Assembly (NCBI GenBank): GCA_934646185.1
Contig: CAKUEH010000003.1
Span: forward strand, 1 to 64,000
Source of the DNA: an uncultured Oscillospiraceae bacterium
Lineage (GTDB): Bacteria > Bacillota > Clostridia > Oscillospirales > Oscillospiraceae
Length of the DNA: 64,000 bases
Direction: 5' to 3'
The notes under the pieces are model-generated. The model saw only the letters and a program-made list of their open reading frames with translations. It did no database searches and was not told the origin of the DNA. Made by a program: the position numbers and the translations under genes. Of this stretch, positions 15,965 to 25,265 are shown in pieces (position 1 is the stretch's first letter; each line of letters begins with the position of its first letter).

Positions 15965-16723
15965 TTAATCTGACTTGCGTTCATTTTGCTTCAATTTCTG
16001 GAGGATGGCTGCTTTATTCGATTTTAAATTGCCCAGTATTTCGTTTACATTTTTCTCTTTCATTGTTCCGGGATACTGATGTTCAAAATCAAGCAGCATG
16101 GTTTTGGCATCCTGCTCTGCCTGTCGAATAGTGGCATATGTCTGCTGGAAGTTTCCGCGCGAAAAAGCATCGTTTATGAACGTTTTGGACTCTGCAGAAA
16201 TTGCTTCCCAACTGCCATATAAGTGAACGACCGCAGTTTCGATTTGCTCAAGCCGAATGGGTTCACCACGCTTTTCATGTTCTGCTAAAATACCGAGCAC
16301 ATCGGAAAGGTCATTTTTATATTGCCGTCCAGAACGCAGCTTCATTGCAATCAGGTACTCCGCAGAAACAGTTCGTATTTGCAGCACATTGGAAAACGTC
16401 CGATAATATACCGAATGTTCAACCAGCTTCGGTGAAAATGAACCGGTCTGCATAAACTCCGTATTGAGCCAACCAGTGGGCAGGTCGTGCCGATTACCGA
16501 CTTCATTGATGGCATCCTTCATGGAACTTGCCGCGTGGATGATGGCGTCGATGTCCGTGGTCATGGCTCGAAATCCATAGTTTACAAGAATTGCAGCACC
16601 GCCCACAAGAATGATCTCGGCTGGCATTGATGTCCCATTTCGTTTCCGAAACGCTTTCGCAAGCTCTTTTAAATAGCCATCCAAATTTTCTTTCGTGAAA
16701 ATGGCTTCGTTATCAAATGACAT
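15965..16723 (-). CDS. DUF6036/AbiEii-like nucleotidyltransferase
   Basis: The 252-residue protein has a minimal nucleotidyltransferase core: EIILVGGAAILVNYG near residues 36-50, then TTDIDAIIHAA with the paired Asp residues near 56-60. A helical C-terminal half follows. Such NTases form the toxin-like half of AbiE/MNT-type pairs. The upstream XRE-type gene overlaps its start by 11 bases and would be the regulator or antitoxin half. Start MSFDNEA (16723) is preferred over the 4-residue-longer ATG. It probably acts on nucleotides or tRNA, by family analogy only. Confidence 0.8.
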   Translation of the reverse strand: MSFDNEAIFTKENLDGYLKELAKAFRKRNGTSMPAEIILVGGAAILVNYGFRAMTTDIDAIIHAASSMKDAINEVGNRHDLPTGWLNTEFMQTGSFSPKLVEHSVYYRTFSNVLQIRTVSAEYLIAMKLRSGRQYKNDLSDVLGILAEHEKRGEPIRLEQIETAVVHLYGSWEAISAESKTFINDAFSRGNFQQTYATIRQAEQDAKTMLLDFEHQYPGTMKEKNVNEILGNLKSNKAAILQKLKQNERKSD

Positions 16724-17282
16724 TCCGCACCTCATTTTCTACGATATTGAACCTCATAAATTCCGGTATCGCATTTTTTCTTGCCGCTGCTTTGACCTTT
16801 GCATTTTCAGAAACAGCGGCAACGGAGAGAATGCTGGCGGGATACAATGGCCTTTGAAGCCGCTGCTTTCGCAGCGCAGCATAGTCTGTGCAAATTGGGA
16901 TCTGGTTGATTCGGCAGACATAATCCAACATGGCCAGCAGATAAAAACTTTCCGGATACCATTTGCGCTTATAATACCGATGAATGTCATCTGACTCCAA
17001 AACTTCGATTACGAAGTTGATATCGCCAAGCTCTTTGAGACGATGGCATACATTGCTCTTGAACAGTTCAAAGCTGCATCGCTGCTCAATATGCGGTTCC
17101 AGTAATTCTTCCATTGGCACTTGCAGAGCTTTTGCCAGCTTATAAACTGTTTCAGCAGAGCATTTTTCCAGACGCGCTTTCCCGCTGCAAATATCGTTGA
17201 TCGTTGTATAGGGCAAGTTGCAAACCTTGGAGAGCCGATACATGGTCAGCCCCTTCTGTGACATCAATTCCTGAACCTGCAT
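16713..17282 (-). CDS. XRE-type HTH protein paired with nucleotidyltransferase
   Basis: The 189-residue protein opens with a helix-turn-helix (MYRLSKVCNLPYTTINDICS, SAETVYKLAKALQVPMEELL) and continues with about 110 residues of a helical domain (FELFKSNVCHRLKELGDINF, VCRINQIPICTDYAALRKQR). The start at 17282 (MQVQELM) is chosen from the HTH onset and a GTGAT-rich leader; the 311-residue longer reading overlaps the relaxase gene and is spurious. Overlap with the downstream NTase gene implies a coupled two-gene system with a regulator or antitoxin first. Confidence 0.8.
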   Translation of the reverse strand: MQVQELMSQKGLTMYRLSKVCNLPYTTINDICSGKARLEKCSAETVYKLAKALQVPMEELLEPHIEQRCSFELFKSNVCHRLKELGDINFVIEVLESDDIHRYYKRKWYPESFYLLAMLDYVCRINQIPICTDYAALRKQRLQRPLYPASILSVAAVSENAKVKAAARKNAIPEFMRFNIVENEVRNVI

Positions 17283-17370
17283 TGTAATCACCTCATCTTC
17301 ACTCTCAGTATATCGGTCAACCGTGATAATGTCAACTGGAAATAAAGAGAGTATGCCCGCTTTTGCGGTT

Positions 17371-18777
17371 CTAATTCCGCAAATAAGTATGTTGACGCGC
17401 TGGCGTTGTTTTCTCATCCGTCCGTTCAATGTCCTGCTGCATCTTTGCTGCGGAATCCGCGATTTCGCGGCACAGCTTGATCTTCTGCCGCTCGGCGCGG
17501 ATCTGTTTGTTGAGCTGCGCAAGCTGCTCGTAGATATCCGCTTTTTCTTCCGTGAGAGCTTGCCGTGAAATGCCGCAGGCATCCAAGACGGCTTTCGCTT
17601 CCGCGTACTGCGCGTACTCGGTTTCCATGCCGGATAGCCCTTCTTCATAAAGAGCTTTGCTCACGGCGAGTGATTCTTCCGCAGCCAGCGCGTCAAAGAG
17701 CTTCTTGCGCTTTTTCTTACGGACATTTAAGATCGTGCGCTGCTTGGCAAGATGCGCGACCATGTTTTCTGCCTGCTGTATGCAGGTGGTAAGGTCATCT
17801 GCCGTGGTGATATTGTTCTCTTGCAGGAACTTCAGCCGTGCTTTGTATGTTTCGGCTTTCATGATCTCCTGCCGAAGATGCGGCGTCATGCGCGGTGGGT
17901 ACTGTCGCTTTTCAATGCGGCCAAGCAGATAGCAGTAGTGATAGTATAATGCAAGGAATCCCTTGTATTTTGGATGTGGGCGGTATGGCTGGGGCGTTGG
18001 GCGCGGGAGGAACGCCGGTTTGGTACCGGCTTCGATTTCTGCGAGATTGCCAGTAATGGCGCGCTCAATATTTTCTTCTGAAAACGCCGCGTTTTTGCGC
18101 TCCGGATACATGAAACGCTCCTGCCCGCGCAATCGGAAACCGAGACGGTTGCCGTGGTGGATCTCGTAGCCCTTATGCTCCATGAGCAGGAAAAAGTGAC
18201 CGAGATCGTTCGCGTCGGCAATCGCTTCGCGCAGGTCCGCTTCCAGCATGGAACGGAACGTCGGCTGCCCTTTGGACTGCCGCAGCCATTCAATATAGCT
18301 GACCGCTTTGGAGGGCTTGCCCTCCATGATGACGGACAGTCCATGCTCCCGGCAGAGCCGATCTGAAATTGTGCGGATCTGCTGGTAGTAGCTTTTGGCG
18401 TTGCTGTGATATTTTCGCCCCGTCACCTGATTCACAGAATTGAAAACCATGTGCGCATGGATGTGTTCTTTGTCCACATGAACGCCGATGACGACCTCGT
18501 AGTCCGAGAGGTGTTCCTTTGCAAATGCCTGTGCAACTTCCAATGCCAGCTCCGGCGTGATCTCACCGGGCTTGAATGACTGGATGATGTGATAATACTG
18601 AACGCCGTCGCGGTTGTTTTTTGCTTCCTTGGTTGCAAGCATCTGCCGACAGGCATGCCCTTTGTCACAGTTCAAATAAGCCGTCAGGACTTCCTCGTCT
18701 GTCTTGTCGGGGTTCACTGCATAGTTGATCGCCAGATCCAGTCTGGCATGCCGGGCGAGGATCTTGGTTACTGCCAT
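17371..18777 (-). CDS. MobA-type relaxase
   Basis: The 468-residue protein is the DNA-nicking relaxase. Near residues 5-20 lies LARHARLDLAINYAVNPDKT. A family-typical YYHIIQSFKPGEITPELALE segment follows near 63-82, and the metal-binding HUH motif HVDKEHIHAHMVFNS is near 99-113. The C-terminal half is a long basic coiled region (VRKKKRKKLFDALAAEESLA). It overlaps mobC upstream by 10 bases. It would nick at an oriT in the region 19090-19370. No lesion is visible, so the element could still be mobilised by another element's secretion machine. Confidence 0.92.
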   Translation of the reverse strand: MAVTKILARHARLDLAINYAVNPDKTDEEVLTAYLNCDKGHACRQMLATKEAKNNRDGVQYYHIIQSFKPGEITPELALEVAQAFAKEHLSDYEVVIGVHVDKEHIHAHMVFNSVNQVTGRKYHSNAKSYYQQIRTISDRLCREHGLSVIMEGKPSKAVSYIEWLRQSKGQPTFRSMLEADLREAIADANDLGHFFLLMEHKGYEIHHGNRLGFRLRGQERFMYPERKNAAFSEENIERAITGNLAEIEAGTKPAFLPRPTPQPYRPHPKYKGFLALYYHYCYLLGRIEKRQYPPRMTPHLRQEIMKAETYKARLKFLQENNITTADDLTTCIQQAENMVAHLAKQRTILNVRKKKRKKLFDALAAEESLAVSKALYEEGLSGMETEYAQYAEAKAVLDACGISRQALTEEKADIYEQLAQLNKQIRAERQKIKLCREIADSAAKMQQDIERTDEKTTPARQHTYLRN

Positions 18778-19088
18778 GACTGCTGACTGAGCTGGTACAT
18801 GAGTTCATAAACACGATCCAGCATCCGCAGGGCGCGTGTGACCTCGTCGCGGCTGGCAAATCCGGCGTTCGCTTTCCGCGCAAGCTGATTGATATTGTTG
18901 CCGATTTGGTGGATCTCAGTGCGCAGCCTGCGAAGCTCCTCCGAGGGTGCAGCTTGGATGCTTTCTCCGAGGATCAGCTTGCGCAGATACGCCGACAGCG
19001 GCAGGCCGCTGGCTTGCAGCCCCTTTTCCAGCGCTGCGCGTTCGTCCTCATCCAGCCGGATATGCAGATTGTACTGATTCTTCCGCAC
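18768..19088 (-). CDS. mobC: MobC-type relaxosome protein
   Basis: The 106-residue protein begins VRKNQYNLHIRLDEDERAAL, a ribbon-helix-helix DNA-binding start, and continues SGLPLSAYLRKLILGESIQ and RRLRTEIHQIGNNINQLARK, the usual MobC pattern. GTG at 19088 with AGGAG at proper spacing is the preferred start; an in-frame ATG 30 bases earlier lacks a good site. It overlaps the relaxase gene by 10 bases and would hold the relaxase at oriT. Confidence 0.9.
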   Translation of the reverse strand: MRKNQYNLHIRLDEDERAALEKGLQASGLPLSAYLRKLILGESIQAAPSEELRRLRTEIHQIGNNINQLARKANAGFASRDEVTRALRMLDRVYELMYQLSQQSWQ

Positions 19089-19371
19089 GGCGCTCCTTTC
19101 TCCGCCCGCAGGCGGCATGTTGGGGTCAGGGTTCTCCCTGCAAGCTGCGTTTTGGTACCAAAACGCTATGCTTGCGCTCTTGCCGCGAGGCGGCGAGAGC
19201 CTGACGCCCCGCCAAAAGGCGGGGCAAGGGAGAAGAGAGATTTCAATTTTCTTTTCTTTATAGATGCCCTCGCGCTGCTTTGGCCATTCAAATCGTTTTT
19301 TGAATGACGTAGTCGCTACAATAGTCGCTATGGAATCCAGAAGGACTGGTTCCTGCCTTTTGTAGTCGCTA
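19089..19371. other. Candidate oriT region with palindromes and 9-bp direct repeats
   Basis: This gene-free stretch upstream of mobC holds a 20-bp perfect palindrome (GCGTTTTGGTACCAAAACGC, 19147-19166), a hairpin CCCCGCC/GGCGGGG (19207-19224), and three exact copies of TAGTCGCTA at 19310-19318, 19322-19330 and 19363-19371. Location upstream of mobC/relaxase suits an origin of transfer; the repeats could be iterons or integrase arm sites of the right end of the element. Confidence 0.55.
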
Positions 19372-19467
19372 CTAATGCTTCTCACGCCGGAGCGCACGGA
19401 CATTTTCGCCGAAGCACAGATAGAGCTGGTTGGGTGCAAGATAGGCCTTTTTGTATTTTTTGAACAT
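19372..19467 (-). CDS. Possible 31-residue peptide at the element's right end
   Basis: A short frame begins ATG 19467 and reads MFKKYKKAYLAPNQLYLCFG followed by ENVRALRREKH. The FGENVRALRREK part resembles the first helix of XRE-type regulators, so this may be a small peptide or a truncated regulator. No clear ribosome site is seen. It ends just 20 bases from the stop of the chromosomal glycosidase gene, so the element boundary is probably within 19468-19487. Confidence 0.3.
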   Translation of the reverse strand: MFKKYKKAYLAPNQLYLCFGENVRALRREKH

Positions 19468-19487
19468 AGCTTTTTTATTTCATTATG

Positions 19488-22478
19488 TTATCTGGTCAAT
19501 TCAAATGTCCAGATCTCTCCAAACTCACAGCGGTCTTTTGCGCTCAGCCGCAGCTGCAGCGGCTCATCCAGTGGAAATACGATATTCTGCGCCTCAAACA
19601 CCGCATCAGCCAGATACGGCGTATCTTTCTGCATGGGCAGTTCAGCAATGATCCGTTTTTTACAACGTATCAGGAGCACCACGTCGCCTGTATGCTTCCC
19701 TGCCAGCCATGTTGCCTCTCTGAGATTTCCGGCATCCGCTCTCAATCCGATTGCAGCTTCAGCGCCCCGAATTTTCGCTCCATTTTTGACCGGGACAAGG
19801 CTTCCGTCCGATAGGATCATCGCAACCGTATTGAATTCTCCGTCCAAATATTTCATTGGTTCGTTTCCGCAATACGGAACATTTCCAACGGCGAGAAGCG
19901 GCGTATCGGCAGAGGTCGTTCCAAAACCGGGGGTTGTAAACGCAATTTCCGCTCCATCCTCCTCGGCGCTGCGGCATGCGTGAACGCCGATCCCATACTC
20001 TGGAACGCCGGGGATCGTGCGTCCCTCGGCTGCGGCCCAGCTGTTTTCGTTGCGGTCAATGGGGCCGGAGCCCAGATAGAATTTCCCCCATCCAGCTGCG
20101 TGAAGATCAGGGTCATAGCTGACGATGCGCGTGGGCGTCTTATGCTTCCGCTCCGGAAGCAGCCACTCTTTTCCGAGCGCCTCATATGCACGCGCCGCGG
20201 GACGGAGCGTTCCATCCGGAGATACAAGGCCGCAGTCGCTGCATTCCACCCGGCGGAAGCCGCCGGCGTACCACCAGGGGACGCTGCCCGCAATGTCGCA
20301 GGCACGGAACATGCGGAAAAACTGTTCATAGTAACGAAGCTGGTTGTGATAGCGATGCGCTGGCGGCGTCAGCGTTTCCCGCTCCCACATGAGCGCCGAC
20401 CATGCGGAATTCCCCGACGAGCCGATCAGATTATTCCCATATTCCACCCAGACGACCGGCTTTCCGCCGGTCAGCAGCTGTGAAACCTTCGTCAGGCACT
20501 GCGACGCATAGCGGCCGTTTTCATCCTCCATAAAGGAATAGCCCTCAAGACTACTGTAATCCGTGTGCTTATTTGTCGCGGTCAGGGCCGGCCCGGTATC
20601 TTTGTAAAAGCATCCCATCCGATAGCCGATGATATGATCCGGGTCGACGCTGCGCATGTCTCGCATGGCATCATTCCAGACTCTGCTGAGGAAATCATCC
20701 ATATACCGGCGGAACGCACAGATCTTGACGCGCCATGGGCCGTCAAACTCCAGTTCGCGCTTGGGCGGCGTAATGACCGTACCGGCAGCATCCCTGTCAA
20801 CCGGGATGCCCCAGCTTCTCTCCGCGTTTTCCACGCTTCCGTAGCGCTCGCAGATCCAGCGTTCCCAGCCATCCCGCCATTGCGGCAGATAGTTCTCCAT
20901 AAAGAACTGGTGACCGGTTTCCCAGGAGATATCGTGTCCAAAAAGCGTTGGGTTTTTATAGAGCTCCGCCTGCTCCATCAACGCGCAGAATGCGTCCGGA
21001 CTGTAATGCAGTGGATTGGTCGCGTTCGCATAGCTCAGGGAAAGCCTCATATGATGCCGCTCCAGACGAAGCATAAAGTCCTTCAGCTGTTCGATCGAGC
21101 GCCCAAAAATATTGCCGTCCAGCCGTGTAAACAGACAATTCATTCCCATTTGCTCCAGACGTACCAGATCCTTTTCGACCTCGATCGGATCATAATTGCT
21201 CTTGTCAAGCCAGCCCATCCAGTATTCTTCCCTGTCATAGCTCGGGAAGTAAAGCGGCCAGTAGCTGATACCGAACAGATTCCACTGCTTTTTGTCCAGC
21301 ACAAAATCGCGCCCCTGCACACGGACAAAGTCTTTCGATGCCCCGGGCCGGTACACATGGGCGAAGACCTCCTGTGTGACAGTATCCAGCAGAGCGTCGT
21401 TTGCAAAAAGCTCTGTTCGGACCGTATAGCCGCCTGCTTCCCCAAATTGAACAGGATGCGTGCACTCCGTATAGGTTCGCGGCATTGCAAGCACCCGCTT
21501 TTCAGCGATGAATACAAGACGATTATCTTTCTGCACAGTAAACCGAACCGTTACAGCTGCAAAATCCTGCGTTGTATTCAGAATTTTTGCGCCGACGGTG
21601 CGTATCTCTCCGGGTTTACAGACAAATTTATCTGCACCGGCCTCATAGAGATACAATCCGCGCAGCATGGCGCGTGTCATATCAAGAATCAGCTCTGGCA
21701 TACCGGTCAGCTCCATCAGCTTCTGCGTTTGCAGGCCAATGCAGCCAATGCTTGAACCCATAACAGTCGCGCTGACTGAGCCAGGGCGGCTGCCGTTTGT
21801 AAAGCGAAGATGCCCGCGCGTATCATTCAGCATCATAAACGCCGCCGCACCACTGCCGCCGTCTGCAGTGTATGCTTCGACCAATGGAATATAGCGGCTT
21901 TTGTGCTCCATGCCGTAGCCAAGCCCATGCGGACGCGCAACCGGGCAGACAACAGGTTCCGGCTGCGGAAGCGAAACGGATGCAGCAGTAAATGGCTGCG
22001 GCTGCGTGTGCAGTCTTTGCGCATGCTGCAGCAGAAATACCTTGTGCGTCGGAACGAGTCCCTCTATTACAATATCACCAGTCTTTCCGCTGTGCTGTGC
22101 GTCCAAAACAGTGTGCGGGAGCTCCTTTTTGACGTACGCTCCATCTTCCCACTCGATCAAATCGCAAAACAGCGGCCCGCCAAGCACCAGAATCTGTCCA
22201 CCCTGGAGCCAGTAGTACTTCAATGCCTGCGCGAATTCCGCCGGCACAGACTGCGCATGTGGAAGCAGCAGCATTGTGCCCAGAAGTGCAAGATTCTTCT
22301 CCATAAATTCGCGCGGTGCGCATTCATAAACATAAAATCCGTTTTCCTGCAGAAACCGGCCGATCGCAATGGCATGATCCCGATCAACGCCGGGGCGATT
22401 TCCGGTCAGCAGAACGATGGTTTTATCAAAATACGCAAGTGAGCGTGCGGTCAGTTCGTTTGCATGATGAAGTTCCAT
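19488..22478 (-). CDS. Large clan GH-A-like glycoside hydrolase
   Basis: This protein of about 996 residues opens with a glutamine-amidotransferase-like/ThuA-like alpha-beta region (KTIVLLTGNRPGVDRDHAIA; YYWLQGGQILVLGGPLFCDL), then a beta-rich linker, then a TIM-barrel part (FGISYWPLYFPSYDREEYWM; WERWICERYGSVENAERSWG; PVVWVEYGNNLIGSSG near 665-680, a likely nucleophile Glu), and a C-terminal beta domain. Clan GH-A layout is clear, but I cannot assign a GH family. No signal peptide is visible, so it probably acts on imported oligosaccharides. Start 22478 has a GGGGGG site. It is the last gene of the importer operon and is intact up to the ICE boundary. Confidence 0.75.
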   Translation of the reverse strand: MELHHANELTARSLAYFDKTIVLLTGNRPGVDRDHAIAIGRFLQENGFYVYECAPREFMEKNLALLGTMLLLPHAQSVPAEFAQALKYYWLQGGQILVLGGPLFCDLIEWEDGAYVKKELPHTVLDAQHSGKTGDIVIEGLVPTHKVFLLQHAQRLHTQPQPFTAASVSLPQPEPVVCPVARPHGLGYGMEHKSRYIPLVEAYTADGGSGAAAFMMLNDTRGHLRFTNGSRPGSVSATVMGSSIGCIGLQTQKLMELTGMPELILDMTRAMLRGLYLYEAGADKFVCKPGEIRTVGAKILNTTQDFAAVTVRFTVQKDNRLVFIAEKRVLAMPRTYTECTHPVQFGEAGGYTVRTELFANDALLDTVTQEVFAHVYRPGASKDFVRVQGRDFVLDKKQWNLFGISYWPLYFPSYDREEYWMGWLDKSNYDPIEVEKDLVRLEQMGMNCLFTRLDGNIFGRSIEQLKDFMLRLERHHMRLSLSYANATNPLHYSPDAFCALMEQAELYKNPTLFGHDISWETGHQFFMENYLPQWRDGWERWICERYGSVENAERSWGIPVDRDAAGTVITPPKRELEFDGPWRVKICAFRRYMDDFLSRVWNDAMRDMRSVDPDHIIGYRMGCFYKDTGPALTATNKHTDYSSLEGYSFMEDENGRYASQCLTKVSQLLTGGKPVVWVEYGNNLIGSSGNSAWSALMWERETLTPPAHRYHNQLRYYEQFFRMFRACDIAGSVPWWYAGGFRRVECSDCGLVSPDGTLRPAARAYEALGKEWLLPERKHKTPTRIVSYDPDLHAAGWGKFYLGSGPIDRNENSWAAAEGRTIPGVPEYGIGVHACRSAEEDGAEIAFTTPGFGTTSADTPLLAVGNVPYCGNEPMKYLDGEFNTVAMILSDGSLVPVKNGAKIRGAEAAIGLRADAGNLREATWLAGKHTGDVVLLIRCKKRIIAELPMQKDTPYLADAVFEAQNIVFPLDEPLQLRLSAKDRCEFGEIWTFELTR

Positions 22479-22488
22479 GGTGTCCCCC

Positions 22489-23586
22489 CTATTCATCCTT
22501 CAGTATTCCGATGCAGCAGATTTCAAACGTTGTTCCTTTATGCGCACCATCATCCAATGGTGGCAGAACCTCAAATTCTACGGTATGCTTACCCATTTTC
22601 AGACCGTGCAGCAGTGTTTTAGTCCGCAGCCAGGAGTGGTCGTCCATCCATGCAGGTCGATCGTAACGCTCTGTCGTCCATGCGCCGCCATCAACGCGCC
22701 AGCGGTAATCAGCAGCCATCCATCCAAAGCTGACTGTCAGGACAAGCCCGTTTCCTAAGAAACTGCATTGTATACGAGATCCAATACTGGTTGTCGACAA
22801 GACTTGCTGTACAAGCGGTCTGTCAAGACAACGGTAAAGTCTCCAGTAACCAATTCGTCGAACGTTTTGCAGGGGAAATGCCTCAGCGTGCTCCCAGTTA
22901 TCAGAAAATACCGGTTGCACGATCTGTCTGCGCAGTGTATCGCCTTCCGTCTTCAGTGCCTGCTGCAAAAGCGCACAGACAGGTTCCGCGTAATAGCGGC
23001 TTCCGGTATTTTCCGGATGCAGTCCGTCCGGCAGCCATTCTTCCCATCGGAGCACCCCGCGCAGCGCTTCGTGTAAGGCATATTGCGCCATAAAAACAGA
23101 GTTGAGCGCATAGTGCTCTGCCAACCGCTCCAGCTCCGCAACAGAATCCGGCAGTTCGCCCGCAAGCATCTGTGGGAGCATAGGCGCACAGTAGGTATAG
23201 GTCAAAACAAGATCTGCCTGTGTTCCACGCAGGAGCTTGCGGATCAGGCCCTCTCTGCTCGCATTTCGGATTGACGGCAGTATCGCATTGTCATTCACAG
23301 CGTATTCAATGAATATCAGATCACAATTCCGACAGATCAGATCCCGCTCCACACGAAAAACGGCATAATCCGAACCTGTCGCGCCAATAGCCACGTTTTC
23401 CACATCAACCGTGACCTCAGGATAGGCCCCAACAAGCCAGTTGATTACATATTCACTCCATCGTTCACGTCCCCGCGGGTCTGTGATTGATCCGCCAATA
23501 AAGCCAACAGTTACATGCTTTCGCTCCAGCACAGCAACGCGAAACGCAGACATAGAGCGGCGGATAAAAAAAGGTTCACAGTTCAT
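22489..23586 (-). CDS. SGNH/GDSL-type esterase with C-terminal beta domain
   Basis: The protein of about 365 residues carries the SGNH blocks: VTVGFIGGSITDPRG (nucleophile Ser) near residues 25-39, Gly block AIGATGSDYAVFR near 67-79, EYAVNDNAI with the Asn near 98, and WLPDGLHPENTGSRYY with the Asp/His pair near 195. The C-terminal 130 residues look like a beta-sandwich ending GTTFEICCIGILKD. It probably removes acetyl or other acyl groups from glycan fragments. The start is chosen at 23586 because it forms an ATGA overlap with the upstream glycosidase stop. No signal peptide is seen. Confidence 0.85.
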   Translation of the reverse strand: MNCEPFFIRRSMSAFRVAVLERKHVTVGFIGGSITDPRGRERWSEYVINWLVGAYPEVTVDVENVAIGATGSDYAVFRVERDLICRNCDLIFIEYAVNDNAILPSIRNASREGLIRKLLRGTQADLVLTYTYCAPMLPQMLAGELPDSVAELERLAEHYALNSVFMAQYALHEALRGVLRWEEWLPDGLHPENTGSRYYAEPVCALLQQALKTEGDTLRRQIVQPVFSDNWEHAEAFPLQNVRRIGYWRLYRCLDRPLVQQVLSTTSIGSRIQCSFLGNGLVLTVSFGWMAADYRWRVDGGAWTTERYDRPAWMDDHSWLRTKTLLHGLKMGKHTVEFEVLPPLDDGAHKGTTFEICCIGILKDE

Positions 23587-25187
23587 TTCCGGCAATTCCC
23601 CCACTTGTCAACTGAAAATACTTCATACAGATTTCCCTTTCGCTCGTTTCCCAGTGTGAGGGATTCCGCTGCAGTCGAGGCAACCTGTCTGCCGTCGACA
23701 TACACCCGGTAATAACGGTGTTCCTCGTCCTCGCAGGCGTCCCATTGCAGTTTCCCGTTTTCTTCCCGTATTCCGGTCACGACCGACGGGATCCGGTCAA
23801 CGAAATCCGTTGTCAGAAGCGTCATGCTGTGCGGCATCAGGCGCAGGGACGTTTTTCCGGAGGATATGTCAAGCATCTCGTCATACGGCTGCAGATCATT
23901 GCAGGGATGATACGGAACATGCTCCACGCAGAAGCTGTATCTGCGATAGGCCGTTCCTGTTGTTAAATCCAGCGAAACGGCCGCATCCTTTTCGGAATCC
24001 GACAGGTTCACAATGCAGACGCTGTGACTCAGATCCGGGTTGCGCACCGCGCAGCACAAAACGCTTTCGTCTGTGCAGCCGCATGCAAGCACACGGCTGC
24101 CGCGTTTGAAGTATTTGACCATAAGGCCGATGGAATAGAGGAAGGGCCGGCTGGAATAGTCATGCTCCTCTCTGTCCCATCGGAAGCAGCCGTTTTTGTT
24201 ATAGCGGATATCGACGCCGTGCCCGGAAAAGCGCGCTGTTTCCCAGCGCAGACGGCCCTCCGGCGTATCGCTCCAATCGCGGAGCATGGGGTCCGGATAA
24301 TCGCAGAACGACCAGAACACACCGCCGAGCGAGCCCGCGTTGATCAGCGCCATCGCCTGTTCGACGGACATCAGCGCTGCCTCTGCCTCTCCGCGCGGAT
24401 CGCCATAGCCCGCAAAGACATCGTTGCACATGACGGGCGAGGTAAAGTGCGTCCCGTCATGAACGCCGAATTCCCCAAGCAGGAAACGCTTCTGCTGCGC
24501 TTTGGCGACCTGTACGACGCGGGAAACCTCTGTGTAGACGCGGTCGTAGAAGCGGCGGTCGTCATAGGAAAGCCCGCATATCTCGTAATTATGCGCGCAG
24601 TAGGTATCCGTGATCTCGTCCATGTGTTTGCTGCACCAGTCGATCTGCCAGAAATTCTGAAAGCCGGAGCCGTCGCTTGCGACCAGGCCGATCTCTAATC
24701 CGCGGCGCCGGAACTCCCGCCACAGAAGCGTCTGGTATTCCTTAAAGCGTTCCATGTTCTCGGACAGCAGCGCATAGGTATTCCCAACAGACAGTTCATT
24801 TGTCGCGCAGGTATAGCGGATATGGCGCATGCCGCGCTTTTTGACCAGATACTCAAATTTATCTGCGACATCCGACGCAAAACGGATCATTTCTTCGTGC
24901 GTTTCGTGGAATGGCATACGGGCAGGAAGCGCATAGATCGTCGTATCGGCTTTGCGGAAGGTCAGGTCATAATAATCCGCAAAGCGGTCCATTGCTTCCT
25001 GCGTCCAGTCTGGAAACGCAGCAAACACACGTGTGAAGGTCGGCGAAATCTCAAAATGAGATTTGAGCACGCGCTCCTCCAGAAATTCCGGCGTCATAAG
25101 GCCCAGCATGGTCGCCTCGCTGTTGTGAAACCCGAGTCCGCCGAACAGCCACTGCAGGTTCGGTTTCCGGATCGAAATTGTTACCAT
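23583..25187 (-). CDS. Clan GH-A glycoside hydrolase
   Basis: The 534-residue protein has a TIM-barrel with IRYTCATNELSVGN (likely acid/base Glu131) and KRFLLGEFGVHDG (likely nucleophile Glu239), then GVFWSFCDYPDP near 285 and a C-terminal beta domain. This N-E and G-E-F pairing is characteristic of clan GH-A retaining enzymes such as GH5/30/39/79, but the exact family is not clear. No signal peptide is visible. Start 25187 is preferred to the upstream ATG at 25241. It is followed by the SGNH esterase (ATGA overlap) in the importer operon. Confidence 0.8.
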   Translation of the reverse strand: MVTISIRKPNLQWLFGGLGFHNSEATMLGLMTPEFLEERVLKSHFEISPTFTRVFAAFPDWTQEAMDRFADYYDLTFRKADTTIYALPARMPFHETHEEMIRFASDVADKFEYLVKKRGMRHIRYTCATNELSVGNTYALLSENMERFKEYQTLLWREFRRRGLEIGLVASDGSGFQNFWQIDWCSKHMDEITDTYCAHNYEICGLSYDDRRFYDRVYTEVSRVVQVAKAQQKRFLLGEFGVHDGTHFTSPVMCNDVFAGYGDPRGEAEAALMSVEQAMALINAGSLGGVFWSFCDYPDPMLRDWSDTPEGRLRWETARFSGHGVDIRYNKNGCFRWDREEHDYSSRPFLYSIGLMVKYFKRGSRVLACGCTDESVLCCAVRNPDLSHSVCIVNLSDSEKDAAVSLDLTTGTAYRRYSFCVEHVPYHPCNDLQPYDEMLDISSGKTSLRLMPHSMTLLTTDFVDRIPSVVTGIREENGKLQWDACEDEEHRYYRVYVDGRQVASTAAESLTLGNERKGNLYEVFSVDKWGNCRK

Positions 25188-25265
25188 ATAGATTCTTCCC
25201 TTCTTCTTTATAAAACGATAAAACAGGACGCCGCAGCGCATACCGGCTGCGGCGTCTGTCTGGGT

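Noticed and set aside
276..19371. TGACGCCAAC and TAGTCGCTA repeats as one arm-site type
   Set aside because: The two repeats share the 12-bp period but not the sequence, so they cannot be the same protein site.
19519..19526. CCAAACTC match to the tRNA 3' end as an attR core
   Set aside because: Only eight bases match, and the site is inside an intact glycosidase gene, so it is most likely chance.
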